DNA of 6,114 nt from Pyrinomonadaceae bacterium. Lineage in GTDB: Bacteria; Acidobacteriota; Blastocatellia; Pyrinomonadales; Pyrinomonadaceae. The position numbers and the translations under genes were made by a program. Every line of letters begins with the position of its first letter. Position 1 is the stretch's first letter. The stretch spans positions 1 to 6,114 of the forward strand of contig JAICQI010000375.1 in NCBI GenBank assembly GCA_025937955.1, written 5' to 3'. The notes under the pieces are model-generated. The model did not search any database, was not told where the DNA came from, and saw only the letters and a list, made by a program, of their open reading frames with translations. Positions 1 through 4,962 of the stretch are shown here, piece after piece.

Positions 1-61
1 TATTCTTTTTGGTGCGCGGGTTTTCTCCTGTGGTGCTTTTGCCCGTTTCACACTCTATACA

Positions 62-114
62 CCCCCCCACAACCCCCGCCCCTGCCGATCGCGCCCCCTT
101 TCCACCCCCGGCCC
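62..114 (-). other. G-rich tract, G-quadruplex candidate downstream of the DUF1015 gene
   Basis: The plus strand carries C runs at 62-68 (7), 73-77 (5), 79-82 (4), 94-98 (5), 105-109 (5) and 112-114 (3), so the minus strand reads as six G runs. Using the 7-run as two triplets, 62-82 alone satisfies the four-G-triplet pattern with loops of 1, 4 and 1 bases. The tract begins 13 bases past the stop codon of the minus-strand DUF1015 gene, so it would lie in that gene's 3' untranslated RNA. It could act as a pause or termination element, or be simple low-complexity DNA. The rest of 1-126 shows no gene, tRNA or conventional hairpin-plus-U-tract terminator. Confidence 0.5.
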
Positions 115-126
115 AAGTACAAAAGC

Positions 127-1353
127 TCAAATAGTGTGTATCAGCAAACCATCTCTCAGCTTGGGTTCGAACCAGGTCGACTTCGGCGGCATGATCTCAT
201 TCGCGTCGGAAACCATTAATAACTCAGCAACCGTGGTCGGAAACAGTGAAAACGCAACGGCTGCTTTGCCTTCGTCGACCAAACGCTCGAGCTCTTTCGT
301 CCCGCGCAGTCCACCAATGAAATCGATTCGCTTATCAGTGCTAACGTCCTTGATACCAAGGATCGGATCGAGCAAACGATCCTGGAGCACACTCACGTCG
401 AGCATCGCGACAGTGCCGGTGGGCAACGTAGTCTCGGGAGACATCTGTAAGCCGTACCATTTGCCGTCGAGATACATGCTCCAATGACCGCGTTTCGGAG
501 GCTCAGGATTCGCATTCTCCGTGATCGTGAATTGGGTCCTGACCGCGTCGAGAAACTCTTCTGTCGAAAGTCCATTCAGATCGTGAACGGTGCGATTGTA
601 AGCAAGTATCTGCACCTGCGAATCGGGAAAAATAACAGTCAGAAAATAGTTGTAATCCTCCTGACCGGTATGAGCGAAGCTTTGTTGTTTTAACTCGGCG
701 CGCGCGCGACTCGCACTCGCAGCACGATGATGGCCGTCCGCAATGTACAGCAGCGGTACCGATTCAAAACTCTTCACCAGCGCGTCAGTGTTGTCGATAC
801 GCCAAATGGTATGCCGAACACCATCGGCAGCTGTCAGATCGTACAGCGCGTCCGCGCCGATCGCCGCGTTGACCTGCTCGTCGATATCCGTACGGGCCCG
901 GTAAGTTAAAAAGACCGGACCTGTTTGCGCGCGCAACATGAGCATGTGGCGTGTGCGATCGTCTTCCTTGTCGCGTCGCGTTCGTTCGTGTTTTCGAATC
1001 GTGCTGTTGTCGTATTCGTCGATGGAACAGGTTGCGACGATGCCGATCTGTTCGTGCTCGCCCATGATGAGGCGGTACAAGTAGAGGCTCGGCTCTGTCT
1101 CTTTTTCCAGCGGGCAATCGGCAATCAGTTTTTCGTAATTCTCGACGGCTTTGCGATACACGGCGTCGCTGTAGAGGTCAGTACCGGCCGGGAGGTCGAT
1201 TTCAGGACGCGACACGTGAAGAAAACTGAGCGGGTTTCCATCGGCGAGCGCGCGCGCCTCATCGGTATTGACGACGTCGTAAGGCACACTGGCCACCAGC
1301 TGCGCGCGGTCAGCTCGCGGGCGCAAAGCACGGAAGGGACGAATAACCGCCAC
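127..1353 (-). CDS. DUF1015 family protein
   Basis: This is a complete 408-residue protein of the DUF1015 family, at the usual family length. Family hallmarks run from end to end: IRPFRALRP at residues 4-12 followed by VPYDVV (23-28), GNPLSFLHVSRPEIDLP (39-55), the charged stretch KHERTRRDKEDDRTRH (121-136), IADGHHRAAS (204-213), DFIGG (344-348) and the C-terminal MPPKSTWFEPKLRDGLLIH (388-406). The function is not established. In other genomes the family often sits near serine-biosynthesis genes (serA/serC), from memory, but none is visible here. The DGHHR motif resembles that of ParB/SerK-type proteins, which hints at nucleotide binding; this is inference only. There is no signal peptide or membrane segment, so it should be cytoplasmic. 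The start is GTG at 1351-1353, chosen because a perfect AGGAGG precedes it by 4 bases and because family members begin at this point. It is divergent from the McjB-like gene. Confidence 0.93.
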   Translation of the reverse strand: MAVIRPFRALRPRADRAQLVASVPYDVVNTDEARALADGNPLSFLHVSRPEIDLPAGTDLYSDAVYRKAVENYEKLIADCPLEKETEPSLYLYRLIMGEHEQIGIVATCSIDEYDNSTIRKHERTRRDKEDDRTRHMLMLRAQTGPVFLTYRARTDIDEQVNAAIGADALYDLTAADGVRHTIWRIDNTDALVKSFESVPLLYIADGHHRAASASRARAELKQQSFAHTGQEDYNYFLTVIFPDSQVQILAYNRTVHDLNGLSTEEFLDAVRTQFTITENANPEPPKRGHWSMYLDGKWYGLQMSPETTLPTGTVAMLDVSVLQDRLLDPILGIKDVSTDKRIDFIGGLRGTKELERLVDEGKAAVAFSLFPTTVAELLMVSDANEIMPPKSTWFEPKLRDGLLIHTI

Positions 1354-1357
1354 AGAT

Positions 1358-1363
1358 CCTCCT
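1358..1363 (-). promoter_or_regulatory. Strong ribosome binding site fixing the GTG start of the DUF1015 gene
   Basis: The minus strand reads AGGAGG, then a 4-base spacer, then GTG. It is the strongest Shine-Dalgarno in the window and it decides the non-ATG start. Confidence 0.8.
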
Positions 1364-1375
1364 AAGGTTTACTCT

Positions 1376-1402
1376 GTGATTAATAAAGGCTTTGGTGATT
1401 AA
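1376..1402. repeat. Direct repeat of GTGATTAA, two copies 19 bp apart
   Basis: GTGATTAA occurs at 1376-1383 and again at 1395-1402, so the copies start 19 bp apart, close to two helical turns. Both lie in the 106-bp divergent intergenic region, within the likely 5' leader and promoter of the DUF1015 gene. Paired same-face octamers can be a transcription-factor site. The intervening DNA also contributes to an inverted repeat, AAAGGCT (1385-1391) and AGCCTTT (1407-1413). No regulator is recognised. Confidence 0.3.
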
Positions 1403-1430
1403 GACTAGCCTTTTAGATGTGAAAACTCAA
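1402..1430 (-). promoter_or_regulatory. Possible sigma70-type promoter for the DUF1015 gene
   Basis: The minus strand shows TTGAGT (complement of 1425-1430, 4 of 6 consensus bases), a 17-base spacer, and TAGTCT (complement of 1402-1407, 3 of 6). This would start RNA near 1395, giving a leader of about 40 bases that includes the AGGAGG. The match is weak, and it overlaps the candidate promoter for the divergent gene. Confidence 0.25.
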
Positions 1431-1447
1431 ACTCGTTGAGCTAGAAT
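1419..1447 (+). promoter_or_regulatory. Possible promoter for the McjB-like gene, nearly leaderless
   Basis: GTGAAA at 1419-1424 (4 of 6) and TAGAAT at 1442-1447 (5 of 6) are separated by 17 bases. RNA would start near 1453-1456, only a few bases before the ATG at 1460. That fits the absence of any Shine-Dalgarno in front of this ATG. The spacer contains a small dyad, CTCAA (1426-1430) and TTGAG (1436-1440), which could be an operator. Confidence 0.35.
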
Positions 1448-1459
1448 CAACTCCGCTTT

Positions 1460-1921
1460 ATGGTCCGGAGCATCACAAAAACTGCACGTATCCTGTCGGG
1501 CACCACTCGCAAACTCGTAACGAGGCCTGGCGAAGCATGGCTCTTGCTGCGGATGGCCTGGTGGGTGGCTGTGCTTTGCGTGACCGCTCGACTCTATTCG
1601 TTACCTCGCGCGCTACAGATTGTGGCTGGAAATAACAACGGGAAGCACTTCGCACAAGGATCGACAAACGAGAAAGAGCTCGCTCGCGCAATCGATCTAC
1701 TTCTCTCTGTCGACTTCCTGATCTTCACGCCGATCTGCTGGAAGCGCGCGGCGGTGCTTCATCGTTATCTTTCACACAGCGGGATTCCGACGCGCATCAT
1801 CTTCGGCGTGCGCAATGAAACTGGTGGGAAGGTCGCTGGTCACGCGTGGCTCGAACACGACGGACAACCGATTCTGGAAAGCGCTCCTCCCGAATACGTC
1901 ATCACCTATAGTTTCCCATAA
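1460..1921 (+). CDS. McjB-like (lasso peptide B2-type) transglutaminase-fold cysteine peptidase
   Basis: This is a 153-residue protein matching the McjB C-terminal/Transglut_core3 family, the leader-peptide proteases of lasso-peptide biosynthesis. A candidate catalytic triad is visible: Cys93 in TPICWKRAAVLHRYL, His128 in GHAWLEHDG, and Asp134 six residues later. Ahead of it is the family's hydrophobic N-terminal helix (about 27-48, GEAWLLLRMAWW onward). The length is typical of a stand-alone B2 protein, and the N-terminal RRE (B1) found in fused versions is absent. A stop codon at 1442-1444 lies in frame upstream, so ATG 1460 is the first possible start; there is no Shine-Dalgarno. A PqqD-like gene about 2.8 kb away on the opposite strand could be its B1 partner, but no lasso cyclase or precursor is visible here. 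The substrate is therefore unknown, and a true lasso product should not be assumed. Confidence 0.85.
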   Translation: MVRSITKTARILSGTTRKLVTRPGEAWLLLRMAWWVAVLCVTARLYSLPRALQIVAGNNNGKHFAQGSTNEKELARAIDLLLSVDFLIFTPICWKRAAVLHRYLSHSGIPTRIIFGVRNETGGKVAGHAWLEHDGQPILESAPPEYVITYSFP

Positions 1922-1996
1922 AACTTTAGCCGCAGATTTTCGTGGATGAACGCGGATCTGATTTGCGTTCATCTGCGAAGATCTGCGGCTAAAGTT
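1922..1996. repeat. 75-bp palindromic intergenic repeat of 10-bp-phased CGCAGAT-type heptamers; possible bidirectional terminator
   Basis: The element fills the gap between two convergent genes, starting directly after the TAA at 1919-1921. Positions 1922-1957 pair with 1961-1996 around a 3-base centre. Of 36 pairs, 31 are Watson-Crick and 5 are G-T, and the outer 16 are perfect. The arms are made of heptamers in exact 10-bp register: CGCAGAT (1931), CGTGGAT (1941), CGCGGAT (1951), then ATTTGCG (1961), ATCTGCG (1971), ATCTGCG (1981). From memory, similar phased CGCAGAT/AACGCGGAT repeats are scattered between genes in Acidobacteriota, Planctomycetes and other environmental phyla. As RNA it would form a very long hairpin and could end or protect both converging transcripts. 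There is no clean U-tract. Confidence 0.9.
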
Positions 1997-2010
1997 CCCG
2001 CTGTTCTTTA

Positions 2011-3216
2011 TTACGGCAGTGCTTCGACGTTGAAGAAGAACTTAAAGCTTCCTGTTTGCTGAATGCCAAGCAGGAACCTCACGTCAACTGATGCGCCGTT
2101 AGCAATCGGAGTCGCCAGCGTTACCACTCCAGCTGACATCGACGAATTGAAACCACCGCCGTTTGGTTGTGACGGAGGTTGCTCGAGTGTCGTTCCCTGA
2201 ACGGTCACATTGCTGGTGCCGCTGCCACAAGGTGGACGGTCAACAGTGACTACGACCGCGGTCGAAGTCCTCGGTCGCAAGTCGGCGATGCCGCTCGGCG
2301 CCGGGAACGTTGTCAGATCGACTATACGGAAGCGCAAGCGCGTTACGTTACCGCCCGTGTTGTTAACCACTGTTCTGCGGATATCGAGAGTACCAAAGGT
2401 GGAATTGTTGGGAGGATCGGAAGTGAAGTCGCGCACGCGATTCGGCGGCGACGCTGCGCCAACACAGATATCAAGCAGATTCACAGTGAAAGAAGCATTT
2501 CGCTCGATAGGTGAACTGAGGTTCTCAGGTCCGGGTGTGCCGAGGCGCTGTCCCGCGCCTGCGGATGTACCATTGGTATCGACAAACACGAAGTCCGCGG
2601 CGTTGTTGTTCGTATCCTTGAGGTTCCCTCCGGTGGGGCAGGGGCCAAAGGTTGTGATCGACCCGCCCTTGCCGCAATTATCGCGGTAGAAAGAGTAATT
2701 TATCGAGAAGGGAACTAGCACCGGGTATCCGGTGCCTTCCTTGTAGAGCGTGTTCGCTTCAGAGGTTGAGCCAACGGCATCAAGACGGTTTGCCAGGACG
2801 AAGTTGGCTGCAACACTGGTGTTGAAGATCGCGATACCAGCGTTGTCGGGAATGTCAGTTGTGTAGGTAGCATCGCCCGTTGCGGTGGTCCCATTACCAG
2901 CCGGATAAGAAGCGAGACTGTACCCAACACTGTTTACGCAAAGATAATGTCCCCTGTTAGGGATAACCGTACCATTTGGGATAACGCAACGAGCTACGCC
3001 GTTCGAAGCCGCCACGGCATAACCGGTCCCGCCACCTGCGACGGTATGATCCGCGCCACTGTTGTTTGCAATTTCGATGAACTCGTCGTTCGCGCCATTT
3101 GGACCACGGACGCGGAATTCAGAGATGACTAATTGTGCCGCCGCAACCTGCGCTAGACCAAGCATTATAACTAGTAATCCAGCGGAGACAACGGAAACCC
3201 GAAATGACTTAGACAT
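2011..3216 (-). CDS. Secreted lamin-tail-domain (LTD) protein
   Basis: This is a 401-residue exported protein. Residues 1-27 form a classic signal peptide: basic start, hydrophobic core SAGLLVIMLGLAQV, and an AAA cleavage site before Gln28. The mature protein opens with QLVISEFRVRGPNGANDEFI (28-47), the hallmark of the LTD fold, and the LTD-like region runs to about residue 150, with LGTPGPENLSSP (225-236) closing the module. A second beta-rich, Ser/Thr/Asn-rich region (about 240-401) contains TRLRFRIVDLTTFPAPSG (292-309) and ends in FFNVEALP. I recall this half as conserved in acidobacterial LTD proteins. Six cysteines (77, 93, 181, 193, 251, 330) could form disulphides. No sorting motif or membrane anchor is seen at the C-terminus. 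A likely role is at the cell surface or outside the cell, possibly binding or structural; the function is unknown. ATG 3214-3216 follows AAGGAG with a 7-base spacer. Confidence 0.9.
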   Translation of the reverse strand: MSKSFRVSVVSAGLLVIMLGLAQVAAAQLVISEFRVRGPNGANDEFIEIANNSGADHTVAGGGTGYAVAASNGVARCVIPNGTVIPNRGHYLCVNSVGYSLASYPAGNGTTATGDATYTTDIPDNAGIAIFNTSVAANFVLANRLDAVGSTSEANTLYKEGTGYPVLVPFSINYSFYRDNCGKGGSITTFGPCPTGGNLKDTNNNAADFVFVDTNGTSAGAGQRLGTPGPENLSSPIERNASFTVNLLDICVGAASPPNRVRDFTSDPPNNSTFGTLDIRRTVVNNTGGNVTRLRFRIVDLTTFPAPSGIADLRPRTSTAVVVTVDRPPCGSGTSNVTVQGTTLEQPPSQPNGGGFNSSMSAGVVTLATPIANGASVDVRFLLGIQQTGSFKFFFNVEALP

Positions 3217-3223
3217 GCATTTT

Positions 3224-3235
3224 CTCCTTTAAAGG
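3224..3235 (-). promoter_or_regulatory. Ribosome binding site of the LTD gene inside a perfect palindrome
   Basis: The minus strand reads AAGGAG (complement of 3224-3229), 7 bases before the ATG. It overlaps the perfect 10-bp palindrome CCTTTAAAGG at 3226-3235. The site supports the chosen start. The palindrome may be coincidental. Confidence 0.65.
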
Positions 3236-3238
3236 TGG

Positions 3239-3258
3239 GCCACGATGTTCATTGTGGC
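3239..3258. promoter_or_regulatory. 20-bp dyad, operator candidate at the LTD transcription start
   Basis: GCCACGATGTTCATTGTGGC is symmetric at 18 of 20 positions, the exception being the pair 3244/3253. It lies just downstream of the candidate -10 box, around the predicted start of transcription. A homodimeric repressor could bind here, or the RNA could form a 5' hairpin. No regulator gene is in the window. Confidence 0.4.
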
Positions 3259-3265
3259 GAGAAAA

Positions 3266-3293
3266 AGTATCACGCCCTTTTGAAAGCAGTCAA
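3266..3293 (-). promoter_or_regulatory. Likely sigma70-type promoter of the LTD gene
   Basis: The minus strand has TTGACT (complement of 3288-3293, 5 of 6 consensus) and GATACT (complement of 3266-3271, 4 of 6), separated by 16 bases. RNA would begin near 3258-3260, about 40 bases before the ATG. The promoter sits in the 93-bp gap after the HTTM gene, suggesting the LTD gene is transcribed on its own even though it lies in line with the upstream operon. Confidence 0.5.
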
Positions 3294-3309
3294 CGAAATT
3301 AAACATTAA

Positions 3310-4185
3310 TTAAATTCGTACTTTTTCGCGGAATCTGTGGTCCCAATCAACGAAGATCAAATACATCGCGAGATGGTGGGGAAAGAAAATATTCATCAGA
3401 AATAGCGTCGATAAGTGAAAGCCAATTCCGAAGCCCAGAATCCACCAGCGCACTCGTCGCCAGAACACAGCCAACGGAAACGCCAACTCCCAGATGAGTA
3501 CGAGCGCAACTGCGAATGGCAGCCAGGTCTTTACCTGCGGCAACCAGAAGGCCAGGCGAAAGTGGGTGTCGTGCAGGTTATCGAGCGAGTGAAAGATGGC
3601 GAGCGCCGGAAGATTGTCCGGGCTGAGATACTTGAGTCCCGCGACGCGCAGCTTGATGAGCGCGGAACTGAAATAGGACCACGCCATCAACAACTGCATC
3701 AGTAGAATCGGATAAGCGTACGCAAACGCCGGCCGATCTTTGCTCGGTTTCCGCATCCGGCTATCGAGTGAAAACGCATCACCGCACGGCGTGAACGCCA
3801 GCACCGCGAGACAGTAAACTGCGAGCATCTCATCGTGATTGAAGTGACCGAAGCTGCGCAAAAGTCCCTGGTAAAAGAGCACCAGCAACAGGGAAGTCTT
3901 TGTCGAAACTACAGTCAGAAGTCCTGCGGTACTACACAACAGCGACAGGACCATCAACGTCTTCAAAAGCACCATCGCCGAAGGTGTTTGCAGTTGCTCG
4001 TAAAAGCCCCAAGGCAAAAACTGCATTGCGCCAGTAGGCCGCAGGATTGTCGCGGGGAGTGCACCGAGTGCGGAAAAAGATGTGAAGAGAACTGAAACCA
4101 GGAACGTGCCGTGTACTATGCTGCGCACGACACCCAGAGCGAAAGCGCTCGAGGGAACGACGCGATTTACAATTCCTTGCGCCAC
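3310..4185 (-). CDS. HTTM-domain (vitamin K-dependent carboxylase-like) polytopic membrane protein
   Basis: This is a 291-residue protein with about seven or eight hydrophobic segments (roughly 20-42, 69-92, 96-112, 118-133, 156-178, 222-243, 248-267, 268-281). The pattern fits the HTTM domain shared with vitamin K-dependent gamma-carboxylases: GHFNHDEMLAVYCLAVLAF (113-131) followed by TPCGDAFSLD, then QLLMAWSYFSSALIKL (164-179) and GLKYLS, then WELAFPLAVF (232-241), FHLSTLFLMNIFF (256-268) and a final FVDW. The protein is HTTM only and lacks the large lumenal domain of animal carboxylases, so carboxylation should not be assumed. The start is GTG at 4183-4185, 19 bp inside the upstream gene's end, with no good Shine-Dalgarno; translation is probably coupled. 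A later GTG at residue 20 is an alternative. It is the last gene of the operon, followed 93 bp on by the separately promoted LTD gene. Confidence 0.82.
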   Translation of the reverse strand: MAQGIVNRVVPSSAFALGVVRSIVHGTFLVSVLFTSFSALGALPATILRPTGAMQFLPWGFYEQLQTPSAMVLLKTLMVLSLLCSTAGLLTVVSTKTSLLLVLFYQGLLRSFGHFNHDEMLAVYCLAVLAFTPCGDAFSLDSRMRKPSKDRPAFAYAYPILLMQLLMAWSYFSSALIKLRVAGLKYLSPDNLPALAIFHSLDNLHDTHFRLAFWLPQVKTWLPFAVALVLIWELAFPLAVFWRRVRWWILGFGIGFHLSTLFLMNIFFPHHLAMYLIFVDWDHRFREKVRI

Positions 4186-4733
4186 GATTCTATGAATTTG
4201 TCGTAATCGGCATAACGGCCACTCTCCCAGCGATACATGTCGAGTCGTATCGCCTTCAGGCGCTGTGGTGAGGACTCTGGCTGTTGTTTGTTGTAGAGAT
4301 CGCCCCAGGCCTGTAGTAAGTCTGGCAAGCGTACGCCCGGCGGAAGATTCTCAACACCACCAAAACGACGAATCAGTTCTTCGTTTTCGGGGTGAATTGA
4401 AGCGAGCTTGAAGCTGCGGTTATCGATGGTGGCGCTGACCATGGTCCAGGTGCGGCTGTAGAGCGCGTTGGTCAGGTTCATGGGCCTGATGTCGATGGTC
4501 TCGCCGGAGACGGTTTCACCGCGCAGGATGCAGTAACTGCGGCCACGCTCGAGATCGCCGCCGGCCATCATCACGTTCCAGGCAGCGAACGGATAGAGGT
4601 TGCGCACAAAGATAAACGACCAGACGAGTGGCACGAAGATCACGGCGGTGAGAAAGGCGTACTTGACGATCAGGTGCCGCTCGTCGCGTTCACGCTGCGC
4701 CCACCAGTTTGTAGCTTTGGAAGTTATCGACAA
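4167..4733 (-). CDS. Single-pass membrane protein of unknown function, HTTM partner candidate
   Basis: I do not recognise this 188-residue protein. A basic and acidic N-terminus (1-20, ERDERH) precedes one membrane segment (about 24-43, YAFLTAVIFVPLVWSFIFVR). Directly after the membrane comes LYPFAAWNVM (46-55), then a soluble region with a short beta-like stretch (RSYCILRGETVSGETIDI, 65-82) and a helical, charged C-terminus. The YPF-x-x-W-x-M element after a membrane helix resembles small proteins I recall encoded beside HTTM genes; this is unverified. By the positive-inside rule the C-terminal domain may be outside the cytoplasm, though the arginines flanking both sides leave this open. The only usable start is TTG at 4731-4733, 44 bp inside the PqqD-like gene and without a clear Shine-Dalgarno. 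The stop overlaps the HTTM gene by 19 bp, which argues that the two proteins work together. Confidence 0.75.
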   Translation of the reverse strand: MSITSKATNWWAQRERDERHLIVKYAFLTAVIFVPLVWSFIFVRNLYPFAAWNVMMAGGDLERGRSYCILRGETVSGETIDIRPMNLTNALYSRTWTMVSATIDNRSFKLASIHPENEELIRRFGGVENLPPGVRLPDLLQAWGDLYNKQQPESSPQRLKAIRLDMYRWESGRYADYDKFIESWRKEL

Positions 4734-4962
4734 TTCTTTGCACGCTGAGCGTGGCCCGGTCGGGCTCGACTTCGTAGTTCGAAGTAATATCGGCGACGAT
4801 CTCGTTCATCGTCTTGCCTTTTTCCAGGCCTTTCCAGACGACCATTGCCGTCTCGTTCAGTTGGTAGTATCTCTTCGTGTTGAGATCGACGAGTATTCCT
4901 TCGCCTCCATCAAAGTCTGTAACCACCACATGTTTACCGGGCATTAGCTTAGTAGAAGTCAT
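4690..4962 (-). CDS. PqqD family protein (RiPP recognition element)
   Basis: This is a 90-residue PqqD-like protein, the usual size for a stand-alone RRE. Family features are the beta-hairpin GILVDLNTKRYYQLNETA (22-39), then VWKGLEKGKTMNEIVADI (42-59) as the first helices, and a final helix around DRATLSVQRIVDNFQSYKLV (68-87). Known members bind the leader of a ribosomal peptide and present it to modifying enzymes (PqqD with PqqE; B1 with McjB-type B2). Its partner here could be the sulfotransferase encoded just upstream or the McjB-like peptidase at 1460-1921. ATG 4960-4962 lies inside the end of the sulfotransferase gene (14-bp overlap), with AGAGG (complement of 4973-4977) 10 bases upstream. 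The 3' end overlaps the next gene by 44 bp. No precursor peptide is visible. Confidence 0.9.
   Translation of the reverse strand: MTSTKLMPGKHVVVTDFDGGEGILVDLNTKRYYQLNETAMVVWKGLEKGKTMNEIVADITSNYEVEPDRATLSVQRIVDNFQSYKLVGAA

Noticed and set aside
1..220. Open plus-strand frame running in from the left edge
   Set aside because: Its translation is a Pro/Cys/Trp-rich product of the C-runs and then antisense to DUF1015. It has no domain signature and no start in view.
134..487. Plus-strand open frame of 117 codons opposite the DUF1015 gene
   Set aside because: It lies wholly antisense to a well-supported conserved protein, lacks a ribosome binding site and has no recognisable motif.
925..1365. Plus-strand open frame of 146 codons opposite the DUF1015 N-terminus
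   Set aside because: It is antisense to conserved DUF1015 motifs and even spans that gene's Shine-Dalgarno, so it is a shadow of the real gene.
1354..1459. Lasso or other RiPP precursor peptide gene in the short intergenic gaps
   Set aside because: I looked in 1354-1459, 1922-2010 and 3217-3309 and found no short ORF with a start, ribosome binding site and leader-like sequence. A precursor, if any, is outside the window.
1772..1972. Minus-strand ORF of 66 codons beginning in the palindromic repeat
   Set aside because: Its first residues are a translation of the CGCAGAT repeat and the rest is antisense to the catalytic region of the McjB-like gene.
1922..1996. CRISPR array
   Set aside because: The repeated units are 7 bp with 3-bp spacing and half are inverted. 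There are no long identical repeats with unique spacers and no cas genes.
1922..2010. Classical Rho-independent terminator
   Set aside because: The stem is far longer than a normal terminator and no uninterrupted U-tract follows on either strand. Termination remains possible but is not shown.
2210..2689. Plus-strand open frame of 159 codons opposite the LTD gene
   Set aside because: It is antisense to the conserved LTD C-terminal region, has no Shine-Dalgarno and shows no family features.
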